DNA from: Xylogone sp. PMI_703
Taxonomy: Eukaryota; Ascomycota; Leotiomycetes
Length of the DNA: 64,000 nucleotides
Reading direction: 5' to 3'
Assembly (NCBI GenBank): GCA_021399445.1
Contig: JAJTUQ010000001.1
Span: forward strand, 3,658,001 to 3,722,000
This document shows positions 1 through 12,560 of the stretch, in pieces (position 1 is the first letter of the stretch; the number at the start of each line of letters is the position of its first letter). Under the pieces are notes generated by a model that was not told the origin of the DNA, made no database searches, and was given only the letters and a program-made list of their open reading frames with translations. Position numbers and translations under genes: made by a program.

Positions 1-1885
1 ACTGAACCAACACTTCTGCCAAACGGCCGGCAAGATCATTGTTAGCTACACTGATACCACGTATAGTCCTGATCGCATTTGTAAATAGTTGCTTAGTGGA
101 AGCAGTATCCAGATAATCAGCGAAAGAGCTAGAGAGCAATTTATGGATGGTAAAACCAGCTGCCAGTACTGTCCAGAATAGATAGTTGGTACAGTGACTG
201 GGGACATTAGAAGACAACGATACGGAATCCAGAAGATCTTTACAGGCGCCAAATAGTGATTCAAGGTTAATCATGGTAGGGGAAAACGGCGGCACATCTA
301 CTAAAGTATACAAATAAAAATGTAACCGTGTGCATCGAAGATAGATCATGGCGATATCTGGCAAAAATCAGCACAAGATAATATGGTGAAATAGAATTTT
401 CTTACCAGAATATTTCAAGTTTCTAATTTCCAATTCCAGCTCATTGATATTCTGGATTATACTGTCTAAAGTGTCTTGTGATACACTATCGATATCACCT
501 TCGGTTACGGCTGGCAAGGGCTTCAGACTCAAAGAACTTGAAATACGGCAATTGAGCTTCTGAATGCGAAGGAAGTATAAGAGCTGAGGGGTAATCACAC
601 TCTCTACAGGATAGTTTTCATCGTGCAGAGGTGTGAAGAAAGCTATCGGTGGTTGACCATAGCTAGTTGATACCCTAAGCCAGAAAATGAGTCAGTAATT
701 AGACGACTGTTAAATGGAACGCACTACATCATGCAATTACTATTAACCAAGCTTGAACTTACGTTTGATATACTATATTGCAAGTCGTCCACGTAATCAT
801 CCGATCCTGGATATCTACATTAGAGAGTTCCACCTTGAACTGAGAAAAGTCTTGGGCATGTCTGGGCATGTGGAGTCCAATCTGCATTGCAAGGTGCATC
901 ATAGTCCCACCAAGCATGAACGTTGGATCCCGAGATGAGCTACTCCTCGGGAATGGCCAGGTACAAAGTAAACAGAGGGCCTTGATATCATGATAATTTC
1001 GAGTTATTGATTGTAGTGAGGACCATAATAGCTGAGGTACGGATGCAGAGAGGGAGGTAAATAATGTCAGATCGGCTGAGTAACGTCTAGAAGCTACAGA
1101 AATAATAACCCAAAAAAGGAGTCGGGAAGCCTTGAAGTAATACCCTGGAGGCTTTGAGGAATCAAGAAACGGCAAGAATGGATGGTAGTTGGTGAAGTAC
1201 CTACGACAATTATCTGAGCAAAGCACACAAGACTATCACAGAGAGAACTTACTCCTTAAAAAGATCGTGAACTTCAATCGTAGTTAAAATTATCCCTCCG
1301 AGTTTCCAGCTTGAAGGTTCATTTGCTAATTGCGGAGGTCTTGCTACGTCGGTTGAGCCCGGCAATGAGTCCTCGGTGGTTACCGGTAATGTAGGTAATT
1401 GTTGATCAGGAGATCCGGCGGCATCCGATACGTCTTCTGGCCGGGTAGGGAAGGTGGTAAAGGATGCATTTTGGGAAGCTGGTGAGCCGTCTGAAGGAAT
1501 CGGATATGACTCGTGTAAGATCGGATCGGCAGATTGTAATCCAACCTCATCGTTCTCGCCGGGAGAAGATAAGTGGACATTTTGAGAAGCTTGCTGTTGC
1601 TGATGTTTAATCCTAAACTCCAATTGAGCAACCGGCTTCTTTTGGTATTACAATGCTTTTACCTTCTCTTATCTACTCTCTTGAAGGCAGGGTCAATCTT
1701 ACACACTAGTTGGAAACGCCGACATCGTGTGCACGAGGAAAAGGGCTCTTTGACAACATCACAGCGAAGCTCAAGGTCTAATTAGTAGCCATTTTCCGAT
1801 AAGGATTAGGCCTTACCTTCTGCTGTCTACATTCATTGCATGCCCTCTTGTTTCTTTCCTGGCTTCGCAGGGTTGCTACCTCCAT
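1..1885 (-). CDS. Zn2Cys6 fungal transcription factor, 5' part (runs off window start)
   Basis: Likely nuclear DNA-binding regulator. Exons read on the minus strand: 1885-1817, 1769-1663, 1612-1253, 1200-763, 674-406 and 357 to beyond base 1. The start at 1885 is the ATG just before the zinc cluster. The cluster is split by an intron: CNECRQQK then LRCD, followed by CTRCRRFQLVC, with cysteines at residues 16, 19, 26, 36, 39 and 46. A Gln-rich linker follows. The fungal-specific TF domain shows LFKEYFTNYHPFLPFLD and CLLCTWPFP-type helices. The last exon stays open to base 1, so the C-terminus lies outside the window. Intron phases 0,2,2,2,1 and the 438-nt fourth exon match the regulator at 49400-51860. 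Target genes are unknown; the adjacent permease at 2586 is a candidate by proximity only. Confidence 0.87.
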
Positions 1886-2585
1886 ATCAACAGCTGAATC
1901 ATGGATTAATTCTAGAGTCTGGTAATATTCGAGAATCTACGCGATCTTCGTTATTTGCTTGTCGTAGAGCGCCAAGAGGGAGTGGAAGTCAGCAATTTCA
2001 TGCCTCTCCACCAGATTCCTCGCCATTTAGAGGCACGGGCTAGTGAAAACGCCGAGTGGATATGATTACTAATGCAAGTATCCAAGTAACTATCGCCTAC
2101 ACCTGGAGCAATGCTGTCTAGTTGAAAGCTTCAACGTTTGTTAATATCGATATGAAGTTACGTTAGATGTCCAAATTAACTATTCACAGTGTAAAAGTTA
2201 GCCATGCATGGTTAAATTTAGAAGCCTCTCATTCGGCATTCTTACTTTTCTAAATAAATTAGCATTTACCTGATTAAGTTAGCTACAAATGTGGTCTCAC
2301 AACCAATAGAAGGGCGGCATGAGCCTTTAGTCCGAGCTGTCCGATGCTCTAAAAATCGGAGCGGTTTACACCAAATATCGGAGTGACGAGTACAGAGTAA
2401 TCTGAGCTTGGCTAATGACCCACGATAGAGAAGAAATAGATACCTTCAAACATATAAAATCATGGAGATACCCCACATTCCTCCGCATCTACAATCCCCA
2501 CCCCCGGATTTCAACTACCAGAACAGTCACGTGCCTCTCTACTTGCAGCTGAAGACCAGACTTGGAATTCAAGAACGTAGTCAAT
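1886..2585. promoter_or_regulatory. Shared divergent upstream region (TF / MFS permease)
   Basis: Non-coding spacer of about 700 bp between two divergent genes, so probably a two-way promoter. A TATA-like TATAAAAT lies at 2453-2460, about 126 bp before the permease ATG, and a CACGTG E-box lies at 2528-2533. No other feature is seen. Confidence 0.4.
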
Positions 2586-4324
2586 ATGAGTGACGAGAAG
2601 GGAGACAGTGTACATCAAGAATGGCAAGAGGGTGCCTTATCCAATGTTGCAGCTCAGAGTCCTGCTAGCAGATCGAAACTCGAAAAAAGGTTGTTGCTCA
2701 AGATGGACTTGTCTATCGTCCCGCTTCTAGCTCTCAGTTTCTTCATAGCATATATGGTATGCGGTGTTCTTCGCCCCGAAATGATCATTTCTGATGTGAT
2801 ATAGGACCGTAACAATCTCGGAAACGCTCGTGTCATGGGCATGCAAGCTGATCTTCATCTTTCCAATTCTCAGTTCTACAACTGCCTCACAGTCTTCTGT
2901 AGGTGAACATGTCTCACTAATTTCCACTGGCTAATACGTAGAAGTTGTTGGTTATATGGTCTTCATGCTCCCGGCAAATTTGGGCATGCGAATTGTTGGT
3001 CCTCCAAGGCAGTTAGGTGCTGCGGTTATATTCTTTGGTGTCTGCGGGACATGTCTATCAGCGTCTAAGGCCTATGGAACTGTTATAGCGCTCAGGATCT
3101 TAATTGGATTAGGAGAAGCTTTTGTCCAAGTAGGGCTCTTATATTTCAGTTTCTGGTACAAGAGGGATGAGGTGGCGACAAGAGCTGGTATGATTCTGCT
3201 TTGATGCTTGGAAAACTTACATACCTTACATACTTACGTCTTCCACAGCCGTTTATTATACATCAGCTACCATCTCAGGTTGCTTTAGTGGGCTGATTGC
3301 ATACGGGGTGCAAAAGAACCTCGACGGTGTTCATGGCCGGCATGCATGGCAATGGCTTTACATTGTTGAGGGAGTGCCAGCTATCGGACTTGGGGTTATA
3401 ATCTTCTTCCTTCTTCCGTCTTTCCCAGATATCATCGCAAAGAAAGGAAGTCGCTATTTCACCAACGCAGAGATAGATTTAGCGCTTCAACGGATGGCTG
3501 AATGTTAGTTTACAAAGTTCTTCTAGTGAAATGCTTATACTAACGAGCCCGCAGCAAATAGCGTCACCGACGAAAAGCTGCAGTTCTCCCAAATTATAGT
3601 TGCTTTCAAAGACCCAAAATCATACTTTACTGCAGTCATCTATGGCGCTCTATGTCTTGGCATTGCCTCTATAACGTCGTTTCTTCCAACTTTCATATCG
3701 CAGTTCGGATTTGATAAGCGTATGTTGATTCATAATCTCTACTTGTTCATGACTAACGCCAATATAGTTCAAACCCAACTATTTACCATGATACCCTACG
3801 CATTTGCTACAGTCTCCCTACTTACAGTCTGCTTTCTTTCTGATCGAATCAATACTAAAGGCCCTGTACTCTTTGCCTGTGTAGCAACCTCAGCAAGTGG
3901 ATTCATCCTCCTTATGGCAACCACCAACAAAGTGGCTCTCATCGCAGGAACATGTCTAGTGGCGTCAGGTCTCTACCCCAGTATCATCCTCACAGTTTCC
4001 TGGATTACGATCAATCACGGTGGTTACACAAAGCGTAGCACCGCATTTGCCATGGCACAAATCACAGGACAAGGATTGAGCATTATTGGTACTCAAGTGT
4101 ACAGAGATCCTCCAAGATATCTTGCGGGACATGGAACACTTCTGGGATTTTTCAGCTTAGCGCTGTGTGCTATTGTATGTAACTGGTTTTGGATGAGGAG
4201 AGAGAACCGGAAGAGGGATGACCGGGCGGAGGAGTATAGAATGACTGGAACTAAAGATGAGCAGGCGGAGAAGAGCGTCGATGAGCTATTGGATTATCAT
4301 CCGAATTTCAGGTATATTCTTTAG
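2586..4324 (+). CDS. MFS permease, Dal5/allantoate (anion:cation symporter) family
   Basis: Plasma-membrane importer of an organic anion such as allantoate, nicotinate, tartrate or a related acid; the substrate is not readable from sequence. Exons: 2586-2756, 2805-2898, 2945-3187, 3249-3503, 3555-3719 and 3768-4324, giving 494 residues. ATG 2586 is used because the upstream in-frame codon at 2562 is TTG. Family signs: the N-terminal KRLLLKMDLSIVPLL before TM1, DRNNLGNARVMGM after TM1, RHAWQWLYIVEG in mid-protein, and the C-terminal HPNFRYIL, the normal ending of Dal5-like proteins. About 12 hydrophobic segments are present. It is divergent from the regulator at 1-1885. Length and frame are intact. 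Confidence 0.9.
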
Positions 4325-4870
4325 TGGACGCATTGATTTAAAGATTAAAACACCAAAGCATTATCAAGGACCATAGGTAGATCTATTATCAAATTTATGA
4401 GAAGTCATTTGCTACCAAATATTTTAACATTCACTATCCTTGAATAATAATACATCGAACCCCCATAACTATATATATAGAATCTACCAAGATAGCGCCA
4501 TTCAGTTCCAGTTATCCATAGTCGTACAATAATATTGAATCATTGGCCCCCACAGTTTGGTAGTAGCACATAAACTGCCATCTACAGCAATGGTCACATA
4601 GTTACGTCTTGAGCAATAATAATGGACATGAATAGCCGCCGCTAATTTACAATGACAAATTTGGTGCTTGAGTAAGGTTATCATGGTAAAAAGACCATTC
4701 ATCCAATAATTATGCCAATGACATTATGTCCCGAAGATGTCCACTCTTATATGTAAGTATATCGGGGGTTTATCTGTAACAGGCTACAAATAAAATTTGA
4801 TAATTAATCGTCTAGATGATCTCATGACATTATTATTCATTCAGTATTGTGGCTCCCGATTAAATTCTCC
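4325..4870. other. Intergenic, AT-rich
   Basis: Convergent 3' ends of the permease and the SDR gene. About 545 bp of AT-rich sequence with no supported gene; it holds the two 3' UTRs and presumably poly(A) signals. Confidence 0.5.
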
Positions 4871-5976
4871 TTAATTCCGCATGCCGCGCTCTTCTAGTTG
4901 TTTACCCAACTTCTCCTCTTCTTCTAATAAGTGGTTGTCTTGTCCGACTGGTCCAACTGTGGGGTAAAGAGCCTCTAATGGTACTTCTCGAACATTGACT
5001 GATGGATTCTCTTTGGTACCAACCAGCATTGTCTCAACAATGTTTCCATCACCGTATTGCGGTTCAGTCAGGATGCTCATCATTACAGTGGCGCATTGCT
5101 CGGGTGTCAAGGTTAGGTCATCAGGACGGACACGGTCTCGGCAGTACTCAGGGTGGAAAATAGGAGTCTAAGTTGAGGACAAGATTAGTAACTTCAAAAG
5201 CTAGCAAATATGCTATGGAAGCTGGTTTTATATATATATGTGCATTAAGGTGTAGGAATACTAACATAAACAGCACCGGGGCAGATTGCTGCATTTCTGA
5301 TACCCAGTCGTTTCTTGAGTGTGGCAAGAGACTTAACAAAACTGATAATAGCAGACTTGCTAGCAAAGTAGAGAGGTGTCTGAAGAGAGTGAACATAGCC
5401 TCCCAAACTTGCTATCCATATCAGATTGGCCTCAACATTGCGGTTCTGTAGCCAGTAATCAATGGCAATCTGGGCCAATCGGATCGGTCCCATGGTATTA
5501 GCGGAGAAGGTCTTATACACTCCAGGGCTCATATCAGGCTTATCTTCAGCCAGAGGTGAGACGCCAGGAGCGTTCCAGAAGGTGCTAGATGGGGGCTCGT
5601 AGATGCCGGCACCATTGCATATGATATCAATACGACCAAACTTGGCTAGAGTTGTCTCCCATAATGAAGAGATCTGAGCCCAGTCGCTCATATCAGTGTT
5701 GTGGAAAAGCGCGATGGGTTCTTCGCCATTGTTGGCAGCCCACCGGTCAAGCAGCTCCTGGGCCTCAGGACGGAGATTGATATCAGCAATCATGACGGAG
5801 CAGCCACCCTCGAGGAGCATTTTGGCAAAGGCCTGGCAGATGCCTGGATTTTAATTAGCCATCCAATTCATGGAAGAGCCACACAGAGTATTAGAGCCGA
5901 GTGTGAAAGACTATCGTAACATACCAGATCCAGCGCCCGTTACAATGGCAAATTTACCCTTGATATTGTAAGCCAT
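4871..5976 (-). CDS. Short-chain dehydrogenase/reductase (classical SDR)
   Basis: NAD(P)-dependent oxidoreductase of the 15-hydroxyprostaglandin-dehydrogenase-like type; substrate unknown. Exons on the minus strand: 5976-5925, 5843-5266 and 5167-4871, giving 308 residues. The Rossmann fold opens with MAYNIKGKFAIVTGAGSG, and the first intron falls inside the glycine motif. NGAG lies at 94-97 and the catalytic YFASK at 176-180, with a serine in IASLGG upstream. After the catalytic helix, CPGAVYTPIFHPEY joins cleanly across the last intron. Length is normal for cytosolic SDRs with a short C-terminal tail. The start at 5976 is the first ATG before the glycine motif. No obvious cluster partner. 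Confidence 0.9.
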
Positions 5977-7555
5977 GGTGGAGAGGTGGACTCTGCAGAT
6001 GAAATTGAGAAACCAGGGAGTTAATGAAAGAAGAAATGGGCAGTCAATGCCGGATTCATAAATAACCAGCCGGACCTCCTCTCTGGACTGCATGTTGTAC
6101 CCCCTGGTCTCTCAAATGTGCGGAGAGCATCCGCAACGCTTCTGAAAGTGATAGTACGCCGTACTTTAGGATACGCCAGTCGAGTGCAGTACCGCCAACC
6201 AGGTTAATACCATAGAGGAAATTAGGAGTTGGAGAATGCAACCTTGCAACGCTGGCCCAGTCCTTGGAGTCGTAAGTCAATCTCCAATCAATTTCGCTTG
6301 GCAGCTTCCCCAAGTTAAATACCACCACGTACACAGCAGAACTTGTGCATAATAAACACATGAATGAAACTGGTAGTACCTGCATTTGGGAATGCCTGTC
6401 AGAAGATCCTCCCTTGGGCGTGGTTTTTAGTTTCCTGATGCGGCCAGCTCCTCTAAACTTTCGATTTTCGACTAACCCCTCGCAAATCAGTGAGTCCATG
6501 CACTGCTGTCCATCAGGCGAAACACCGACATCGTTGAAGCCTGTCTGTTGGGTCCCTGCGCGAATGCGACCCTAATTGCTTGCAAATGTTGTGCCTCTCC
6601 CAATACAGAAAAACACATATCTTGGTAAATATAAGGCTCTCTTTCCGGGAGGAGGCCACATGAAAAAGAATAAGCCGGTGCTTTACACTCCATATGATTA
6701 TGTACGACGTGTTGAGCTTTTGAGCAGCCCATTCTTTGCTATTTTGCACTCTTAAGTATTTTCTATGAATATCAGGTAATAGGTAAAGAGGGTAACTTTT
6801 CGCGATTTTCGCGGGACGTGGTTGCGTGCTTAGGGGTTCTCGGATCTGAGCGGTCTCAGACTACTAAGAATCGACACGCTGCGAGTACACAGTACTGTGC
6901 CATACTCCGTAGAGAGGGGGCTGGGAGCTACAGGAGAGATTCCTTATCTTGGAATATTCCATTCTCCAACTCGGTTCCGGTTCCGAAGCCTGCGAATGAT
7001 ATGATACATTGTCCGTTAAGTTTTAAGGCTTTGGGTCCACTCTATACAATACCGTATTACTCCGCAGCTTCAATAGTCATTGCCCACCGCTGTTTCCCGA
7101 GATATTGGTTTTCCTCTTGGGTATTAGCCTGTTAAATCTAAAATAAAAACGAACCTAAAGTCACCCTAGCCCCAGATTCACGGGCTTATCCAAGGTCAAA
7201 GTATGATCTGCTTTGGCATTGCGGCGAGCCCGGCGCCGTCAGGTCCTCTAAGTGATACCATGACTTTGTGGAGTGAGCAAGGTGTTCAGCACTCGACCAA
7301 TCTTATTTCATCAGAAGTGTAGAACGCAAAGTGAGGATCCCATTTGGTTCTTGCATGCATATCCGAATCGCTGGATCATCGATCAGGGGCAACAATGTGA
7401 TTATCGGAACTGAGATCCATTCCACCGCGAAGAAAGCTCGCTCACCTTATTACTTGAAGACACTTATGGCTACTTGAGGGTTATACAATTGTCGGCTGGT
7501 ACGCAATTTCTTTCATAATTGCTCTCGCAAGCTTCACCTCAGAGTGGCCGTCGCG
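5977..7555. other. Long intergenic region with unassigned open frames (6056-6732, minus)
   Basis: Two overlapping minus-strand frames, 6499-6056 (147 residues) and 6732-6487, are fairly rich in charged and hydrophobic residues but match no family I recognise. They show no clear start, splice pattern or motif. They may be a decayed gene or a lineage-specific gene. The rest (6750-7555) is presumably promoter for the gene starting at 7556. Confidence 0.3.
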
Positions 7556-8887
7556 ATGTCAAGCTCCTCAGAAGCTTGGCACGCAGTTGACCCTCAGGGC
7601 CTAGCCGCCGCACTTCTAGGTGTTACTATCACCTTCACCATCCTGTGTCTTGTCGTTGTGGGCCTTCGAATATGGACTCGCATATCGACCAGATGTTTTG
7701 GTCTTGACGACTGGCTCATGTGTCTCGGAACGGTAAGTTTCCCCAAAAACAAGTGCGAAATCATCCGGATGATGGCATGTCGCTCACGAAAATATCAGAC
7801 AATCAATATGGCACACAACGGCATCGTGATATGGGGAAGCTATACTGGTATAGGGACTCCTGACTCAAAGTTGAATCCTGCAATGATGATGGAAGGTGCG
7901 AAGGTATGAGAGAATCCAACTCAGCGAAAGCCATGTCTACCTAACGTACCCTCTTCCCAGGCGATTGTCTTCTGGCAGATCTCTTATGTTAGTGGTTCGG
8001 TCTTTATCAAAGCCTCTATTTGCGCCCAACTCATCCGAATTTCCACACAACGTCGCTATAAAGTTATTCTAATACTACTCATCGCGGCGACTGCCATAAC
8101 AACTCTTATTGCCATCTTAGCGGTTCTGGTTCGGTGCAAACCAATTGCAGCGTCTTGGAATCCTGCCCTAGGAACGTGTATCAACCAGGATATCATCATT
8201 GATCTCACGTATGCAGTTTCCGCGGTCAACATCGTGACTGACTGGTCGGTTGCTATCATACCAATCTTCATCCTTCGGAACGTTCAGATGCGTGCGACCT
8301 TGAAAAGGCTGACTAGACTAGTGTTGGGAGTTGGTGCTCTGTATGTATCTTCCGATACGCCATCACGGAATTTCGCTCACAGCAGTATTCTTCAGGGCCT
8401 CAGTGGCAACGATTATCCGAATGCCATACTCGACTGCGTACTCTAATCCTAAAAATCTTCTCTGTACGCTCTCCTTCCCCTTTACATAGACCATCCCGTC
8501 GTCTAACTAAAATATCTTTTTCCAGACAATGTCGGCAACGTCGTTCTATGGACCGTCGTCGAATGCGGACTGGGTATCATCGCTGGCTCAATGCCCATGC
8601 TCCGAAAACTTATCAAAGGTCTCGCCAAAGATGAGAGCTCCCTCAAGGCCAGCACGGGGCCCGACGTTGATCTCGTCACCATTGGGAGAGTCAAAGGGAG
8701 GCACTATCCAACACACGAGACGGATATACAGGTCACAGTGGCAGCGGAGGAACCAGACATTGCTGATGATGACGAGAGTACAAAACGGATAATAAGGGTT
8801 ATGAAGAGTGTAGATCAGATATCAACGGAAGTAGGCAATGAGTCTTCAGATGATGGCAAAAGACAGCGCAAAAGTTTTGGGTCATAA
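7556..8887 (+). CDS. Integral membrane protein, fungal rhodopsin-domain (Pth11-like) family
   Basis: Seven-helix membrane protein of the family often grouped with Pth11-like candidate receptors; ligand unknown. Exons: 7556-7732, 7799-7903, 7961-8340, 8396-8463 and 8526-8887, giving 363 residues. Diagnostic family motifs: FGLDDWLMCLGT after TM1, FWQISYVSGSVFIKASI, WNPALGTCIN, the helix with IVTDWSVAIIPIFIL, ASVATIIRMPY and YNVGNVVLWTVVECGLGI. The cytosolic tail of roughly 90 residues is acidic and serine-rich. There is no CFEM domain in front. ATG 7556 is preferred over an in-frame GTG at 7544. Frames join across all four introns. Confidence 0.88.
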
Positions 8888-8973
8888 ACACCGAGTTTCT
8901 ATTACGAGTTAATAAAATTCGACATCGAGACTTCTTATGAACACACCTTCTTCCAGATTTGTCATTGTGGGTG

Positions 8974-9050
8974 CATCTTGGAAGTGCTTCTAGACATAAT
9001 GTGCCCAACTTCCTAGTTTAAGGCCAAGAACCAGTTAAAGAGATATGGTA
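8974..9050. repeat. Dispersed repeat copy A (diverged, RIP-like)
   Basis: About 77 bp beginning with GCATCTTGGAAGTGCTTCT and containing AAGGCCAAGAACCAGTTAA. A clearly related copy lies at about 25382-25459 in the same orientation. Differences are mainly G-to-A and C-to-T. It carries no coding sequence and is probably a remnant of a larger mobile element. Confidence 0.6.
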
Positions 9051-9510
9051 CAGAATAAGTACCGCCTTGTCTGATTGGTCACGGCACAACGCCATAATAG
9101 TATTGCATAACTTGCATAATTTTGCATATTTGGTGCCAGAGGTTGCGCTGCCAATTCAAGGGGCATATTTCAACCACTATCTGGGTGATTTAAGCCAATG
9201 ATAGTCATAACGTACATATGAATGCAAGAATACACCGTACATAAGGAAGCCCTCCATGCATGTGCTAGTGGTGGTTGTATCAACGTCTCAACGAATATGT
9301 GGGTATGGTAGGTGTGGTGGAGCTGCTGATAATGTGGAGTAACTATAATTACTATATTTATGAACTAATATGTACTATGAGTTCTAAGGCAATATGCTTA
9401 AGCTTCTTTAGATGTTGCCAAATAATTCACAAGCTGAATAAAATTCTCCGACGCTATACTGTTAACTTCCTTATTACATTATTCTAACAAATATAATTTC
9501 TATCATACTA
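9051..9510. other. Intergenic, AT-rich
   Basis: Downstream of repeat copy A and before the 3' end of the permease gene. No supported gene, RNA or further repeat seen. Confidence 0.45.
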
Positions 9511-11199
9511 TCACCGAGGCTCATGAATGAATTCATTTCTTGTCCAGCCATCGTCTCCCTCAATGACAATCTTCTCCAACCTGTACTTCCCTAGACGAGG
9601 TAATAGGTGCGCCCAAATCAGCCAGTACACTCCGCCAGCTGCAATTATTCCCAGTCCAACTACGCAATGTAGCCAGTAAGGCAAATGCTCATACACATTT
9701 TGATCAGGGCTATCTGGCGGGATGTATGGTGCCACAACGAGATATACGTTGCTGAGAAAGAAGAAGACGGTGACTGGCAACGTTGCACGAGTGGGAGGAT
9801 ACCAGTTATACTGTTCTCGGTGGAAGTATATCCAGATTAGACCGAGAGAGACGAAGAGATTGACAACGTTGAGTGGATAAGAGATTAGGTTCAAGACTGT
9901 AGCAAAGTGGTTAGATCAATCAGATTTTACATGAATAGCGGTAAAAGAACTTACTAAAGTTATACGCATCACCTGGCGGAGGCGCAAGCATGATGATAAC
10001 AGATACCAGCCAGTGCTCGAATAAACCCATAAATGGCGCATCGAGAGGTTTATTACTTGCCCAAAGCTTGGAAAATGGCAAGACACCTTCTCTACCAAGC
10101 TCCTGAACCAGCCGGCCCTGAGAGAATATCACAGACAGCACGTTTCCAAAGGCCGACAGCGCAACAAATACACTAAGAGCACGCTCAGCTCTCGGCCCAA
10201 AGACATTTCTGAAGAAGCTAGCCGCTAGAATACGTCCGGAGCTGAGAATCTCCTCCTTTGGAACAGCAGCAAAGTATGCAATGTTTGCAAGCATGTAGAG
10301 CACACCAACGATGGCAATCGCAGTTGGCGCGGCAATTTTAAGGGTGCGAACTGGGTTCTTCATTTCGGACATGGCGTAGTTGGCATTACTATATCCGATA
10401 TAACTCCAGATAACGTTATAGAGTGCAGTCACGACTCCATACGCGGACCCAGTTGTACCAGAGAAAGCATTGTCGAAGTTATGCGGTTTCTCAATTTTCA
10501 GATGTCCACCCAGAGCGGCGAAACCAGAGAAGATAATTAAGAGGAGGACAATGAGCTTGATCGTGCCCAAGAAATTCTGCAGTCGTAGTCCCCATTTAAG
10601 AGCGAGTCCGTGGATAAGAAAAGCTGCAGTGATACAGGCTAGACCAACGCCTCTCTGGTTCCAACGGGTAACCTCAACCTGGGCAGCGTGCAGGATGTAT
10701 TCTCCAAAGACGACGGAGTTGGAGCTTGCCCAACCCAGCAGAATCACATAACCGGTGTAAAGGCCCGTTACTAGGAATCTCGGCTTGCGATAGACGAATT
10801 CAAGGTAGTTCTTTTCTCCGCCGTTTCGTGGTAGTCCCGTGCCGAATTCGAGGTAGACGGCCATACCCGCCGCCGCGATCAACATACCGGCAACCCATAT
10901 GAATAAAGTAAGCCCGACACTGCCGCTGAGGGCGAAGATACTGCTAGGAGTTGCGAAGATACCAGTGCCTATCATGCGGTTGAATATTCTACATGGTTGG
11001 CGTTAGTCCTCGGCAATATTGGCATAGCAAGCTAAGGAGCTGAAAGAAGATAATCATACAAGAATATAGCAGAGACGAGACCGATCTGCTTGCGCGACTC
11101 GCTGGTATGGTAAGTCTCGATGTCGCTGTCAAGCAGAACACCCTCGTGCGAGGGATTCTTGGCATCATCTTTGCCCTTTGGTGGTGTAGAAGCCGACAT
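9511..11199 (-). CDS. High-affinity methionine permease-type amino-acid transporter (APC superfamily)
   Basis: Plasma-membrane amino-acid/proton symporter most like fungal Mup1-type methionine permeases. Exons on the minus strand: 11199-11060, 10988-9955 and 9896-9511, giving 519 residues. A hydrophilic N-tail with DSDIETY leads into SAIFLIFNRMIGTGIF, the TM1 signature of LAT/Mup1 permeases. Later YNVIWSYIGYSNANYAMSE is the conserved TM6 region, and about 12 membrane segments are seen. GDAYNFILNLISYPLNVVN joins exons 2 and 3. It lies upstream-to-downstream with the Hal2-like nucleotidase at 12561, also minus strand, which acts in sulfate assimilation and so hints at a sulfur theme. Methionine specificity is inferred from family resemblance. 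Confidence 0.87.
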
Positions 11200-11716
11200 G
11201 GCCAAAAAGGGAAGAAAACTTTTTTCAGTTTAGTTTGAAGTTTTCAAATTTTGTCTAGAACATCTGAAAAATACATGAATAGAGTTTGCACCCAACATAG
11301 CGTCCAGCAAAAACCTTTCTTTGCTTCCAGAGCTTCCCTTTTACACTGGAACCCATCACCTCAAGACCTCTGTATTGCGAATCTCCAGGCTCAAAAGACG
11401 TCATCTAGAGGTGTTGCTAGATGTGGAACGCGTTAAGTAATAAGAACTGGTTACAGCGCGCGGTATTTACCAGGGCAAGCACGAGAAGGTGAAATAGTAC
11501 CGTAAGAAGCACGTCAAGATCCAGCTGTTTCCAAGAGCTGGGCCTGGGTATGACTCGGTTTGCGTCGGGCGAAATATGGGGCCGTCAGGAGAATTTTCTC
11601 TGGGCGTGGGTGCGCAAGGGCGTGGACATGATCGAAATGGTTACAGCGCCGCGAAAAACGAGGTAGCGGTGGCGAATCACGCAATTCTGCATAAAAATAA
11701 TCAGTGTATATCTGGG

Positions 11717-11742
11717 ATAAATTTGCAAATTTGCAAATTTAT
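11717..11742. repeat. 26-bp perfect palindrome
   Basis: The sequence is identical to its own reverse complement over 26 bases. It is built from three overlapping AAATTT units separated by GC (TTTGCAAATTTGCAAA core). It lies about 520 bp upstream of the methionine-type permease start. Confidence 0.8.
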
Positions 11743-12307
11743 GAAAAGTTACATGGCCTAAGTTCCAGGGGATTTGTGGTGACGATCGATGTAAGGTACG
11801 GGGTATCCACAATATTGAGTTATTAGCATGGAAAAGCTGATGGACCAGAAGTAATAATCTTCTAGAATACTAGCTTATTCCAACGGCGCACCTTCAACTG
11901 CAGCATTGTATTGAAACAGCCAGATGCCTGTGCTTGTAGGGCTTGACACACTAATGAGGAAGGCCGGAGATTAATAACTCACATGGCGCACAAAAGCCCA
12001 CGGCAATGGCGTTGTCCTGCCACCCTGCTTACCGTCGAGTAACTGTTGGGTGACGACGGGGTTATTGTGAAGACGTCCTTAGACGCCAAATGTTGTCACT
12101 CTATTGTGCGTTTCTATTGTACGTTTCTATCACATGAGTCGCTTTACCTGTGTAAGTACTAGCCAGAGTTTGTAGGAAGGCAAAGTAGTAATTTGTAATT
12201 TAATGCTACATAATAACCCTAAAAGATCAATGTTCTTTTAATCTCTAAAGAGTCTGTGATCTGAGAATTATAGTAACAATTACAGTGTGCACAGTCCATG
12301 AATTTAG

Positions 12308-12402
12308 GTTGAGCTTGAGATCGTACTCAAATTGAATTCCAAAAAGTTTTGAGCAACTCAAACTCAACCCAGTCAACTCGGCACAACTTGAGCTGTTGAG
12401 CA
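12308..12402. repeat. Degenerate inverted repeat, GTTGAGC/CTCAAC-rich
   Basis: GTTGAGCTTGAG at 12308-12319 pairs with CTCAAACTCAAC at 12357-12368 with one mismatch. Further TTGAGC and CAACTC units follow up to about 12402. Low-complexity inverted repeat of unknown origin. Confidence 0.5.
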
Positions 12403-12560
12403 ATTTTTATTACAGACAATGAACCATTCAGAGTGCTTTCGAAAATGGAAAACGGAGCAAGCTGTTCCTTACGCATAATGAAATCCTTTCGGGGGGGAGT
12501 GTTGTACTATTCTATTCAATGAGAGTCATTTCAATCATCAAGTAATCCTCACCAGTTCTT

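Larger units (their letters stand above)
11200..12560. other. Intergenic region with inverted repeats
   Basis: About 1.36 kb between two same-strand genes, serving as promoter of the permease and 3' side of the nucleotidase. It holds a 26-bp perfect palindrome (11717-11742) and a GTTGAGC-rich inverted repeat (12308-12402). No gene is supported; the frames seen here lack domains. Confidence 0.45.
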
